Notes: generated by a model not told the origin, from the sequence alone. A DNA stretch of 23,891 bases from Odoribacter sp036657595 (GCA_036657595.1 JAVXFZ010000041.1:1-23891), one strand, 5' to 3'; positions 1-8,364 are shown, numbered from the stretch's first letter. Numbers and translations are program-made.

Positions 1-192
1 TCCGATTATCCTATCCACACCAGGTACAGGAGATCCTAAATAAATATCCATCCTCCCCGAAAGAGTTTCCAATTTATTATAATCCAGGCAAATTTTCTTT
101 AAAATCTTGACCGGTTTTATACCTGCTTCCCGACTGTCTGCAAACCCCTGAAAGCAAATCATTACCACGATACAAAAAAATATAATCTTCAT
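1..192 (-). CDS. Secreted protein of unknown function, N-terminal part only
   Basis: The minus strand is open for 64 codons from an ATG at 192-190 to the window edge, so only the N-terminus is visible. It begins with a basic residue and a hydrophobic stretch (about residues 3-18, with cleavage plausible after GFA at 16-18), which looks like a type I signal peptide. The visible mature part (residues 19-64) is lysine-rich with a YLGSPVPGVDRI segment. I do not recognise a family. The gene follows purL on the same strand, but a terminator lies between them, so it is probably transcribed separately. An AGGAG stretch abuts the ATG with almost no spacing, so it does not help choose the start. Confidence 0.6.
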   Translation of the reverse strand, partial: MKIIFFCIVVMICFQGFADSREAGIKPVKILKKICLDYNKLETLSGRMDIYLGSPVPGVDRIIG

Positions 193-216
193 CTCCTGAA
201 ATATTTTCCTAATAAA

Positions 217-249
217 CAAAAAAGCAGGGAAACTCTAAAGCCTCCCTGC
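217..249 (-). terminator. Rho-independent terminator of purL
   Basis: On the minus strand a perfect 7-bp stem (GCAGGGA at 249-243 with TCCCTGC at 230-224) encloses a 12-nt loop and is followed by a T-run (TTTTTTGTTT). It begins about 20 nt after the purL stop codon, where a purL terminator is expected. Confidence 0.8.
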
Positions 250-269
250 CTATTATGACTCGTTTTTTG

Positions 270-3200
270 CTACTTTTCTTTCTCTTCCACCCATTTTCGA
301 GCATTCACGAATGCTTCGATCCACGGACTAACCTCATCACCATCCCGACCTTCGGCGTAATAAGCCCAATTGGCGGGAGTAATAGATCTCTCCAAGTGAG
401 GCATCATAGCCAAATGACGACCATCCTTGCTGCATATAGCGGCAGTTGCAAACGCCGAACCGTTCGGATTAGCCGGATAAGCATCATAGCTGTATTTCAT
501 CGGAATCGCATATTCACTTTCAGCATACGGCAAATGGAATTTTCCTTCTCCGTGAGTAATCCATATACCGAGGCGTGTTCCTGCCAAAGATTTCAGCATA
601 ACAGACTCATTCGGCTCAATCGTAACATTGATAAAGCCTGATTCCAATTTATGCGAATCATTGTGTTCCATTTTAGGCATATCCTTGTGTTCCGGATAAA
701 TCAATCCAAGTTCCACCATAGCCTGACAGCCGTTACAAATACCAACACTCAGCGTATCTTCCCGCTTATAAAAGTTCTCCAACGCCCGACTGGCATTATC
801 ATTAAACTTAAATGCTCCTGCCCATCCTTTTGCCGATCCTAAGACATCGGAATTAGCAAATCCACCGACAAAAGCAATCATATTGACATCTTCCAATGTT
901 TCCCGTCCGGAAATCAAATCAGTCATATGCACATCCTTCACATCAAACCCTGCTAAGTGTAACGCCCACGCGGTTTCGCGCTCACACTGACAACCTTGTT
1001 CACGGATCACCGCAGCCCGAATACCTGATTTAGCCTTCCGATTCTTATCCAATCCCAGATCGGCAAGTTTACCGGTAAATCCTTTCGGAAATTTATATTT
1101 CAGTACATTATGTTTATAATTCTTATATCTCTCAAGTGCTTTCTTTTCGCCACTTTGACGACGATCAAGCAGATAAGAAGTTTTAAACCACAAATCCCGT
1201 AGCGATGGAATATCCAACGACCAAGATGACTCATCCTTGCGAATATTCAATTCCCCGGCTTTGCCCGGCTTTCCAAGAAAGCCATAAGCCACGCCAGCCT
1301 GATCCAAAACTGCGGAAACTCTCTTTGCGGCACTATCCGGAATCTGAATCAACACACCCGGATTCTCTGCAAATAGAATTTTCACCATATCTTTTTCCTT
1401 CAGGAAAGAGAAATCAACATCCAGTCCTAAACGATTATCGGCAAAACACATCTCCAACAGAGCAGTCACCAATCCTCCGGCAGAAATATCGTGTCCTGCA
1501 TAAATCAATCCTTCACCTATCAATTGTTGGATAGCTGTAAAGGCTTCTACAAAATATTCACTATCCTTTACATCCGGAACTTCTTTACCTATTTTATTCA
1601 GTGTCTGTGCAAAACTGGAACCACCCAATTTCAATTTATCAAAAGAAAAATCGACATAGACAATCTCGGTTGCCGCATCATTCTTTAAAACCGGAACAAC
1701 AATTTTCCGATAATCCTTCACTTCACCCACCGTAGAAATAATCACCGTACCGGGGGCATACACTTTCTGATCGTCATATTTCTGAGTCATTGACAACGAA
1801 TCCTTGCCTGTCGGGATATTGATACCCAATTCAATGGCAAAATCACTCGCAGCCTGTACTGCTTGATACAGACGGGCATCTTCGCCGACATTCCGGCAAG
1901 GCCACATCCAATTTGCCGACAAGGAAACCCCTTTCAATCCTTGTTCAATCGGAGCCCATACCAAATTCGTCAATGCCTCCGCAATTGCCAAACGTGAACC
2001 GGCAGGCGCATCTGCCATTGCCGCTATCGGAGCGTGTCCGATGGAAGTGGCAATCCCCTTTTCGCCACAATAATCCATTGCCACTGCCGCCACATCGCTC
2101 AATGGCAATTGCAACGGACCTACACATTGTTGGCGTATCACTTTTCCGGATACCGAACGGTCTACTTTATTGGTCAACCAATCTTTACAAGCGACCGCCT
2201 CTATCTGTAATACTTGTTCAATATATTCTTCCAAATGATCGACCGAATAATCAAAATCAGTATATTTCTCTTTCACCGTCCGATCCTCCATAATCGTACG
2301 CGGAGGATTTCCGAACATATCTTTCAATTCAAGATCAATCGGACGTTCGCCGGTTTTAGCATTTTCAAAAGTAAAACGATTATCGCCGGTTGTTTCGCCA
2401 ATCACATACATCGGAGCACGTTCCCGGTCAGCAATACGCTGCAACGTAGCAACATCTTTTTTCTTCATCACCAATCCCATACGCTCTTGCGACTCATTGC
2501 CCACAATCTCCTTTGCCGACAACGTCGGATCTCCCACCGGCAATTTCTCTAAATGGATCATACCACCGGTTTCTTCGACCAACTCCGACAAACAATTCAA
2601 ATGTCCGCCTGCACCGTGATCGTGGATAGAAACAATCGGATTCACATCACTCTCTGCCATCGCACGAATTGCATTACATACCCGCTTTTGCATTTCCGGA
2701 TTTGAACGCTGTACAGCATTCAATTCGATAGCACCGGCGCAAACTCCGGTATTCAACGAAGAAACCGCACCACCGCCCATACCAATACGATAATTATCAC
2801 CCCCTAACAAAATAACCTGATCTCCCACCTCCGGCGTATGCTTCAATGCCTGCTCCCCATTAGCGAATCCGATACCGCCCGCCTGCATAATCACCTTATC
2901 ATATCCATAAACGTGTCCGTCTTCCTCGTGTTCAAAAGTCAGCAGCGAACCACAGATCAGCGGCTGTCCAAATTTATTACCGAAATCAGAAGCTCCATTA
3001 GATGCCTTAATCAAAATATCTTCAGGAGTTTGATACAACCATTTGCGGGGATCAATATTCTGTTCCCACATCCGGCAGGCATCCATACGCGGATACGAAG
3101 TCATATACACCGCCGTCCCTGCCAAAGGCAATGAAGCCTGTCCACCCGCAATACGGTCGCGAATCTCCCCCCCACTACCCGTTGCTGCACCATTAAACGG

Positions 3201-3968
3201 CTCTACGGTAGTCGGGAAATTATGCGTTTCCGCCTTCAATGATATCACCGTATTGATTTTCTTATTCTCAAAGAAATCCGGTTTATCCTGCCTATGCGGG
3301 GCAAACTGCATAATTTCAGGACCTTCAATAAATGCACAATTATCTTTGTATGCTGAAACAATCCGATTCGGATGTTCCTGCGAAGTCTTCTTAATCAATT
3401 TAAACAACGAACTCTCTTTCTCCTCGCCGTCAATCACAAACGTACCATTAAAAATTTTATGCCGGCAATGTTCCGAATTAACCTGTGAAAAACCAAACAC
3501 TTCCGAATCGGTCAACTGCCGTCCCAATTTCTTAGCTAAACCTTCCAAATAACCGATTTCATCCTCATTCAATGCTAACCCCTCTTTTTGATTATAGGCA
3601 CATACATCTTCAATATACAACACCGGTTCGGGCAACTTATCCACAGTAAATATATGTTGGTCTAAGCTCTTATAAAAAGCCTTCAACATCGGATCAAAAG
3701 GTGTTTTCTCACAATCCGTTTGCGTAAACTCCTCCAAACGCAAAATCCCGGTAATTCCCATATTCTGGGTAATCTCCACAGCATTTGTACTCCACGGAGT
3801 AATCATTTCCCGCCGCGGTCCGATAAAAAAACCTTTCAGAGAATCGGCTTTCACTTTGTGGGCACCACTGAACAACCATTCCAATTTACTAACATCAAGT
3901 GCATTTTCGGGCGTTTGATAGTGTACAGCGTACACCGTCTTGTCCTTCTGGTAGAAAATTATAGCCAT
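270..3968 (-). CDS. purL: Phosphoribosylformylglycinamidine synthase, long single-chain form
   Basis: This enzyme catalyses the ATP- and glutamine-dependent conversion of FGAR to FGAM, step four of de novo purine synthesis, in the cytoplasm. At 1232 residues it is the long form, in which the PurS-like, synthetase and glutaminase parts are fused. Visible landmarks are SQVNSEHCRH at 161-170, the nucleotide-binding stretch AETHNFPTTVEPFNGAATG from about 246, and a C-terminal class I glutamine amidotransferase domain. That domain carries the nucleophile elbow GICNG (Cys1078) and the His/Glu pair in PHLER (His1191, Glu1193), so it looks catalytically complete. The start ATG is at 3968-3966, followed by MAIIFYQKDK. 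It stands alone, with its own terminator downstream and a divergent gene upstream. No purine riboswitch is apparent in the leader. Confidence 0.98.
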   Translation of the reverse strand: MAIIFYQKDKTVYAVHYQTPENALDVSKLEWLFSGAHKVKADSLKGFFIGPRREMITPWSTNAVEITQNMGITGILRLEEFTQTDCEKTPFDPMLKAFYKSLDQHIFTVDKLPEPVLYIEDVCAYNQKEGLALNEDEIGYLEGLAKKLGRQLTDSEVFGFSQVNSEHCRHKIFNGTFVIDGEEKESSLFKLIKKTSQEHPNRIVSAYKDNCAFIEGPEIMQFAPHRQDKPDFFENKKINTVISLKAETHNFPTTVEPFNGAATGSGGEIRDRIAGGQASLPLAGTAVYMTSYPRMDACRMWEQNIDPRKWLYQTPEDILIKASNGASDFGNKFGQPLICGSLLTFEHEEDGHVYGYDKVIMQAGGIGFANGEQALKHTPEVGDQVILLGGDNYRIGMGGGAVSSLNTGVCAGAIELNAVQRSNPEMQKRVCNAIRAMAESDVNPIVSIHDHGAGGHLNCLSELVEETGGMIHLEKLPVGDPTLSAKEIVGNESQERMGLVMKKKDVATLQRIADRERAPMYVIGETTGDNRFTFENAKTGERPIDLELKDMFGNPPRTIMEDRTVKEKYTDFDYSVDHLEEYIEQVLQIEAVACKDWLTNKVDRSVSGKVIRQQCVGPLQLPLSDVAAVAMDYCGEKGIATSIGHAPIAAMADAPAGSRLAIAEALTNLVWAPIEQGLKGVSLSANWMWPCRNVGEDARLYQAVQAASDFAIELGINIPTGKDSLSMTQKYDDQKVYAPGTVIISTVGEVKDYRKIVVPVLKNDAATEIVYVDFSFDKLKLGGSSFAQTLNKIGKEVPDVKDSEYFVEAFTAIQQLIGEGLIYAGHDISAGGLVTALLEMCFADNRLGLDVDFSFLKEKDMVKILFAENPGVLIQIPDSAAKRVSAVLDQAGVAYGFLGKPGKAGELNIRKDESSWSLDIPSLRDLWFKTSYLLDRRQSGEKKALERYKNYKHNVLKYKFPKGFTGKLADLGLDKNRKAKSGIRAAVIREQGCQCERETAWALHLAGFDVKDVHMTDLISGRETLEDVNMIAFVGGFANSDVLGSAKGWAGAFKFNDNASRALENFYKREDTLSVGICNGCQAMVELGLIYPEHKDMPKMEHNDSHKLESGFINVTIEPNESVMLKSLAGTRLGIWITHGEGKFHLPYAESEYAIPMKYSYDAYPANPNGSAFATAAICSKDGRHLAMMPHLERSITPANWAYYAEGRDGDEVSPWIEAFVNARKWVEEKEK

Positions 3969-4095
3969 GCTTTATATCATTTTAGTGTAAACAAGCAATC
4001 TTAAAGAATCATTGCAACATCTTTAGGCTGATAACGCCTCATTTCGAGGAACTTACAAAAACAACCAATAAATAAAACAACTCAACTTACGTGCA

Positions 4096-4103
4096 CAAAG
4101 ATA
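4096..4103 (-). promoter_or_regulatory. Candidate -7 element for purL
   Basis: On the minus strand TATCTTTG matches the Bacteroidota -7 consensus TAnnTTTG. It lies about 128 bp before the purL ATG. No well-spaced -33 TTTG/TTG is present (the nearest TTG is 24 nt away), so this rests on the -7 match only. Confidence 0.4.
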
Positions 4104-4241
4104 ATAAAAATGTCACAAAATAGCAGACAATTCCGCAACAATAGCAAAACCAACCACTCGTATCACACATTTGTCATTATTTTATCACAACCTATCCGTC
4201 AAAAAAACGTTGAAATAACTATAATCATATAAAAATACATT

Positions 4242-4784
4242 ATGGAAACAACAGACACCTATTCACCTTCAAACAGATATTGGTGGTTAATGCTAATCAT
4301 CGGTATACTTTCCGTCATTTGCGGAATATGGGTTTTCAAAAATCCCGTAGAATCCTATTTCGCTTTAGCAATCTATTTCAGTATAATGTTCATCCTCTAT
4401 GGAATCTCTGAAATCATCAACGCTTTTGCCAACCGGCGTTACCGCTATTGGGGCTGGGGACTCACTGTTGGTATCTTAGATTTTGTGATCGGTTTTCTCC
4501 TATTGGGAAATCTGGAATGGAGTGCCGACATTCTGCCTTACGTCGTAGGCTTCATTCTAATGTTTGTCGGTATCAATTTCATCGGACAATCCACTCAAAT
4601 GCAATCCCTACGGATTCGGAATTGGGGATGGGTACTGATCTGCGGCATACTAACCTTGATCTTTGCCTTTCTAATCATTTTTCATCCTTTATTTGGCATC
4701 TTCAATATCATCGTATGGACCGGATTAGCATTCATTTTTGGTGGTGTATCCGCTATTTTCTACTCCTTTGCTATGAGAAAATAA
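4242..4784 (+). CDS. HdeD-family (DUF308) six-helix membrane protein
   Basis: This is a 180-residue inner-membrane protein with six predicted helices (about 14-31, 38-60, 70-89, 97-114, 128-147 and 152-176). The pattern and length match the HdeD/DUF308 family, which is linked to acid resistance in enterobacteria but has no defined role in Bacteroidota. Three related units are visible, each opening with a Trp-rich start and a GIL motif: WWLMLIIGIL at 14, WGWGLTVGIL at 70 and WGWVLICGIL at 128. Each is a helix pair, suggesting triplication of a two-helix hairpin. It is transcribed alone, divergent from purL and convergent with the next gene. I found no convincing promoter upstream. Confidence 0.85.
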   Translation: METTDTYSPSNRYWWLMLIIGILSVICGIWVFKNPVESYFALAIYFSIMFILYGISEIINAFANRRYRYWGWGLTVGILDFVIGFLLLGNLEWSADILPYVVGFILMFVGINFIGQSTQMQSLRIRNWGWVLICGILTLIFAFLIIFHPLFGIFNIIVWTGLAFIFGGVSAIFYSFAMRK

Positions 4785-4805
4785 AAAATATTTAAAGACT
4801 ATCGT

Positions 4806-4868
4806 GCGGCGGCTAACACATTGTTGAGTCATTCCAAAACATCGAATCCTCACAATACAAGCCTCCGC
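4806..4868. repeat. 63-nt long imperfect hairpin in a convergent intergenic gap
   Basis: Three stacked stems can be drawn: GCGGCGGCT (4806-4814) with AGCCTCCGC (4860-4868), one mismatch; ATTGTTGAG with CTCACAAT, one bulged base; and ATTC with GAAT around a 9-nt loop. It lies between two convergent genes. Neither strand has a T-run directly after it, so it is not a textbook terminator, though it may stop or stabilise transcripts. Confidence 0.5.
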
Positions 4869-4907
4869 TCGGCAGTTCTAAACAACAAACCTCTACCCTC
4901 TCGAATA

Positions 4908-5228
4908 TCAAAGTAAAAAATGTTCCAAAAATGAAATAAATGCCCCAATCACAACCGACACCATAAACAGCGGAAAGGCACAACGGGAAGTTCCTTTTCC
5001 GGAAGCCACCACCAGCGGCAACACCAACGTGGCAGAAATCAACATCCCTTTCCACCACCATTGAGCCCACGGCAAATCAAAATGCTTTATAATATAGGGC
5101 ATCATAAAAAACAACAGAAAAGTTGAAAATAATGAATACTTGTCTGCCTTCTTTCGGAGAAGCGGTAAAATCCCTATAAAACCGGATACCATTCCTATCA
5201 GAACAATTGTTAAATAAATTCTCATCAT
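4908..5228 (-). CDS. Small four-helix membrane protein of unknown function
   Basis: This 106-residue protein has four predicted membrane segments (about 4-24, 31-47, 58-77 and 84-104). A short basic loop (RKKADK, 25-30) follows the first helix, and a Trp cluster (QWWWKG, about 56-61) precedes the third. The hydrophobic periodicity and uninterrupted frame argue for a real gene. I do not recognise the family. It starts with two consecutive ATGs at 5228 and 5225, so either could be used. It lies 58 bp downstream of ispE on the same strand with no terminator between them, so it is probably co-transcribed, but nothing indicates a link to isoprenoid synthesis. Confidence 0.7.
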   Translation of the reverse strand: MMRIYLTIVLIGMVSGFIGILPLLRKKADKYSLFSTFLLFFMMPYIIKHFDLPWAQWWWKGMLISATLVLPLVVASGKGTSRCAFPLFMVSVVIGAFISFLEHFLL

Positions 5229-5286
5229 TCAGCGTAAATAAATATCAATCACTATTCTTATATCCCACCACCCCAAGTCCACCAAC

Positions 5287-6108
5287 TTAAATCATTTCAG
5301 TCTGCCATACAAAACAATCTTCCCATTTCAAATGACACTCCTTGCTTCGTTCAAACAATCCATACACCGCCGACCCGCTCCCCGTCATAGAGGCATAGAC
5401 CGCTCCCCCGTCATACAATTGTTGCTTCAAAGCAGCCAATCGGGGATACTTCTCAAACACATTTTTCTCAAAATCATTTTCAACCTTTCCCCGCCATTCC
5501 ATCGGCGACAGCGCACCCAAACCACGCAAATCAAATACCGGTAATTGCGGAGAAATACCGGCATAAGCCTCTGCCGTTGATATTTCAAAATCAGGCTTCA
5601 CCAACACCAACTGATAATCGCCCAAAGACAATTCCATCTCTTCCAACACCTCACCTCTTCCCGATGCAAAAGCCGGATGATTACGGATAAAAAAAGCACA
5701 ATCACTCCCCAAACTCGCCGCATATTCCAATTCCTTTTCTTCCGAAATATGCAATTCAAAATAATCATTCAACGCTCGCAACATAAAAGCTGCATCCGAT
5801 GATCCTCCGCCCAATCCGGCACCGAAGGGAATTACTTTATGTAAATGAATACTGACCGATGGAAGATCATAAAGCCCCGCCAACAACAAATAAGCCTTCA
5901 CAATCAAATTCTTTTCCGGCTCACACGCCACCTCTATGCCGGTATTCACCAAACAATACTCCCCCGCCTTCCCTTCTCCCCGTCCAACTTCCAATACATC
6001 CGACAAACCGATCGGATAAAAAACCGTTTCCAGATTATGAAAACCATCTTTTCGCTTCTCAGTGACAAATAAACCGATATTAATCTTCGCGTTCGGAAAA
6101 ACAATCAT
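5287..6108 (-). CDS. ispE: 4-diphosphocytidyl-2-C-methyl-D-erythritol kinase
   Basis: IspE phosphorylates CDP-methylerythritol in the non-mevalonate (MEP) pathway to isoprenoid precursors. It is a GHMP-family kinase of 273 residues, close to the usual length. The N-terminus NAKINIGL (6-13) carries the catalytic-type Lys8. The glycine-rich ATP loop PFGAGLGGGSSDAA is at 94-107, the catalytic Asp lies in LGSDCAFF (Asp136), and the GHMP C-terminal motif MTGSGSAVYG is at 241-250. All expected motifs are intact. The ATG at 6108-6106 is the only sensible start because NAKIN must lie near the N-terminus. It is probably the first gene of a two-gene unit with the small membrane protein downstream. Confidence 0.97.
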   Translation of the reverse strand: MIVFPNAKINIGLFVTEKRKDGFHNLETVFYPIGLSDVLEVGRGEGKAGEYCLVNTGIEVACEPEKNLIVKAYLLLAGLYDLPSVSIHLHKVIPFGAGLGGGSSDAAFMLRALNDYFELHISEEKELEYAASLGSDCAFFIRNHPAFASGRGEVLEEMELSLGDYQLVLVKPDFEISTAEAYAGISPQLPVFDLRGLGALSPMEWRGKVENDFEKNVFEKYPRLAALKQQLYDGGAVYASMTGSGSAVYGLFERSKECHLKWEDCFVWQTEMI

Positions 6109-6205
6109 TTTCTAAGCAATTACTTTAAATCAGTCATACAACAAACAATCGACCACAATAGTCATAAATATTTTGAAATTTAAAACACTCTCATCCAAAA
6201 TCACG

Positions 6206-6213
6206 CAAAGATA
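6206..6213 (-). promoter_or_regulatory. Candidate -7 element for ispE
   Basis: TATCTTTG on the minus strand matches TAnnTTTG and would give a leader of roughly 90 nt. No clear -33 element accompanies it. On the plus strand TAACTTCG at 6227-6234 is a one-mismatch candidate for the divergent thioredoxin gene, too weak to list separately. Confidence 0.4.
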
Positions 6214-6291
6214 TTCCTTTTTTTTATAACTTCGCATTCAATAAATCGTTATAAATAACACCTACGAATTATTTACCAAAAATCTATTCGA

Positions 6292-6717
6292 ATGAAAAAA
6301 ACATTAATTCTATTCCTTCTTTTAACAATGTGGACGATGCAATTTGCAAATGCACAAAACATCATTAACCTCACAACCAAAGAATTTAAAGAAAAAATAT
6401 GGGATTTCGATAAAAATAAAGACTGGAAATTCATAGGAGATAAACCCGTCATTATAGATCTCTATGCAACCTGGTGTCCTCCGTGTAAAAAACTCTCACC
6501 CATTTTAGAAGAAATCCAAAAACAATATGGAAATAAAATCAAAATCTACAAAATAGATGTCGATAAAGACCCCCAACTGGCGCAATTATTCAATGCATCC
6601 AGCATCCCCCTAATGATTTTCATCCCAAAAAATGGAAAACCATTTACTGTTGCCGGACTGCGTCCACAGGAACAAATCGAACAAATCATCACCGAAAAAC
6701 TGGATGTAAAAAAATAA
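6292..6717 (+). CDS. Exported thioredoxin-family protein
   Basis: This 141-residue protein has a clear signal peptide (residues 1-21, cleavage after ANA), so it acts in the periplasm or at the cell surface. It is followed by one thioredoxin fold. The active site is WCPPC at 61-65, and the cis-proline loop SSIPLM (Pro106) and the DVDKDPQLAQ helix region are intact. Its core is the length of a plain thioredoxin, without the insertions of TlpA/ResA-type proteins. It probably reduces or exchanges disulfides in exported proteins, with the electron donor unknown. It stands alone between divergent ispE and the PAP2 gene. The coding sequence is lysine- and A-rich, in line with nearby DNA. Confidence 0.9.
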   Translation: MKKTLILFLLLTMWTMQFANAQNIINLTTKEFKEKIWDFDKNKDWKFIGDKPVIIDLYATWCPPCKKLSPILEEIQKQYGNKIKIYKIDVDKDPQLAQLFNASSIPLMIFIPKNGKPFTVAGLRPQEQIEQIITEKLDVKK

Positions 6718-6761
6718 AACCACTCCTGCGTCCACCTTCAACAACTATTCTACAATAAAAA

Positions 6762-6791
6762 TTGCAGATTTATGATTTTAAATTATTTTTG
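6762..6791 (+). promoter_or_regulatory. Promoter of the PAP2 phosphatase gene
   Basis: TTG at 6762-6764, a 19-nt spacer, then TATTTTTG at 6784-6791 is a full match to the Bacteroidota -33/-7 promoter. It predicts a leader of about 100 nt. The spacer is almost entirely the left arm of a 15-bp inverted repeat (see 6767-6892). Confidence 0.6.
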
Positions 6792-6892
6792 TACGAACAA
6801 ATAAGGTCAAAAAAGAACAACCTTATTGCCAAAAACAAAGAACATCCACTCAACGTAAAGTGGATTGATCAATGCGCTTAAAATCATAAATC
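6767..6892. repeat. 126-bp nest of inverted repeats across the PAP2 promoter and leader
   Basis: A perfect 15-bp inverted repeat (GATTTATGATTTTAA at 6767-6781, its complement at 6878-6892) encloses 96 bp. Inside are a 7-bp hairpin (AATAAGG 6800-6806 with CCTTATT 6821-6827), a 6-bp hairpin (TCCACT 6845-6850 with AGTGGA 6859-6864) and a 10-bp palindrome (ATTGATCAAT, 6864-6873). No target-site duplication is visible outside the arms. Confidence 0.7.
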
Positions 6893-6899
6893 GGACACA

Positions 6900-7613
6900 A
6901 TGTTAGACACCTTACAGCAATTAGATCAACAACTATTCCTCTTCCTCAATGGTCTACACGCACCGTATTGGGACCATTTTATGTGGATCACATCAGCCAA
7001 ATGGACGTGGATACCGATGTACGCAACATTACTATATATCTTATACAAAAACTTTAACCTTCGGGTGACAATATTCACTGTCATAGCCTTCGCCTTAGTC
7101 ATCACCTATGCCGACCAAATTTGTTCAACATTGATCCGACCTTGCGTTGAACGGATGCGTCCGTCCAATCTAAATAATCCTCTCTCCGAATTCGTACACA
7201 TCGTCAACGACAAACGAGGTGGTCGTTATGGCTTTCCCTCCTGTCATTCTGCCAATTCATTTGCCTTAGCATTTTTAATAATGCTGCTATTCAAACAAAA
7301 ATGGCTCACCCTCTTTATAATGCTGTGGGCGACCCTCCATTCCTATTCACGTATCTACTTAGGAGTTCATTACCCCGGCGACTTATTGGCAGGAGCCATC
7401 GTCGGCATCAGCGGTGCTTACATCATCTACTATCTGTACAGATACCTCCTTCGACAGCCCAAACTCGCTCATTGGCTTCAATACAGCGAGTCCGACAAAA
7501 AACTCATTGAACACCCGATAAACATCCGCTACACCCGTGTCACCATCTACATCGGGACAGGCATAATTGCTCTCACAGTCCTCTACTCTCTCATCGCTCT
7601 GCTAATCAATTAA
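6900..7613 (+). CDS. PAP2-superfamily membrane phosphatase (undecaprenyl-PP or lipid A type)
   Basis: This is a 237-residue integral membrane phosphatase with all three PAP2 motifs: an R-x6-RP form of motif 1 (Arg80 to Arg87-Pro88, with Arg where Lys is usual), PSCH in motif 2 (113-116, with Cys in place of the usual Gly), and a full S-R-x5-H-x3-D motif 3 (Ser150, Arg151, His157, Asp161). Hydrophobic segments flank the motifs, with a final helix at about 214-236 after a hydrophilic tail. The family removes phosphate from lipid phosphates or pyrophosphates. In Bacteroidales likely substrates are undecaprenyl pyrophosphate or the lipid A 4'-phosphate (LpxF-type), and sequence alone does not decide. 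It has its own promoter and is convergent with lipB. Confidence 0.9.
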   Translation: MLDTLQQLDQQLFLFLNGLHAPYWDHFMWITSAKWTWIPMYATLLYILYKNFNLRVTIFTVIAFALVITYADQICSTLIRPCVERMRPSNLNNPLSEFVHIVNDKRGGRYGFPSCHSANSFALAFLIMLLFKQKWLTLFIMLWATLHSYSRIYLGVHYPGDLLAGAIVGISGAYIIYYLYRYLLRQPKLAHWLQYSESDKKLIEHPINIRYTRVTIYIGTGIIALTVLYSLIALLIN

Positions 7614-7649
7614 ACCGCTGCCCGCCCGGACTGACATCACATTGCCACT

Positions 7650-7677
7650 TTTGTCAGCCTTTCAAAATGCTGACAAA
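7650..7677. terminator. 9-bp hairpin between convergent PAP2 and lipB genes
   Basis: TTTGTCAGC (7650-7658) and GCTGACAAA (7669-7677) form a perfect 9-bp stem with a 10-nt loop. The lipB stop codon (7662-7664) lies in the loop. There is no T-run on either side, so it may be a weak bidirectional terminator or a 3' stabilising hairpin. Confidence 0.45.
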
Positions 7678-8351
7678 TCTCCCCACTCCATCCCCAACAA
7701 CTCTGCAAAATTGTGGAGAACAACCTTCTTGACATCCGACATATCCACCGCCTCCCCCGTCTCTTTGGCAAGAGAAGTCACCCCCTTATCCACAAAACCG
7801 CAAGGATGGATATAATTAAAATAATTCAAATCAGTATTAACATTCAAGGCAAAACCGTGCATCGTCACATATCTGGAACATTTCACACCGATAGCGCATA
7901 TTTTGCGCGCTTGGTGGGTGTATTGTTCTATCCATACACCCGTCGCACTCTCCAAACGTCCTCCTTCAACCCCATAATTGGCGATCGTCCGAATCACAAC
8001 CTCTTCCAAACGGTCAACATACTCCTTCACCCCCAAACCAAAACTCTCCAAATCAATGATCGGATAAACCACCAATTGTCCCGGACCGTGAAAAGTAATA
8101 TCTCCTCCCCGATCCACTTTTATGAATTCTGCGTGCTTAGCCCGTAACTGTATTGAATTTATCAACATATTCGCCTCATCACCGCTCTTTCCCAAAGTAT
8201 AAACCGGATCATGTTCAACAAAAAGCAAATGATGACAAAAAGGAATCTGCTGCAATTTCTCCTCTTTCACCTTTTCCAACAGAGCTTTCTGCATCTCCCA
8301 TACTTCACCATATCCCCTTCTCCCTAAATCTGTACATATCGTTGTTTTCAT
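7662..8351 (-). CDS. lipB: Octanoyl-[ACP]:protein N-octanoyltransferase
   Basis: LipB moves octanoate from acyl carrier protein to the lipoyl domains of 2-oxoacid dehydrogenases and the glycine cleavage H protein, the first step of endogenous lipoate synthesis in the cytoplasm. The 229-residue protein has the conserved RGGDITFHGPGQ (81-92), the catalytic Lys157 in AIGVKCSRY and the catalytic Cys184 in HPCGF, all intact. It starts 13 bp after the lipA stop on the same strand, so lipA-lipB is a two-gene operon with the two enzymes of the same pathway. Its last codons form part of a 9-bp inverted repeat shared with the convergent PAP2 gene end. Confidence 0.97.
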   Translation of the reverse strand: MKTTICTDLGRRGYGEVWEMQKALLEKVKEEKLQQIPFCHHLLFVEHDPVYTLGKSGDEANMLINSIQLRAKHAEFIKVDRGGDITFHGPGQLVVYPIIDLESFGLGVKEYVDRLEEVVIRTIANYGVEGGRLESATGVWIEQYTHQARKICAIGVKCSRYVTMHGFALNVNTDLNYFNYIHPCGFVDKGVTSLAKETGEAVDMSDVKKVVLHNFAELLGMEWGDLSAF

Positions 8352-8364
8352 CTCCTTACATTTT

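Noticed and set aside
3043..3552. 169-codon plus-strand open frame inside purL
   Set aside because: It lies antisense to a fully supported purL gene and has no recognisable domain; the composition is that of a shadow frame.
4025..4049. Two mutually exclusive small hairpins in the purL leader as an attenuator
   Set aside because: The stems are only 4 bp each (AGGC/GCCT and CCTC/GAGG); too short to support regulation.
6767..6892. Calling the 126-bp inverted-repeat segment a proven MITE
   Set aside because: No target-site duplication is visible and no second copy is in the window, so it is listed only as a repeat.
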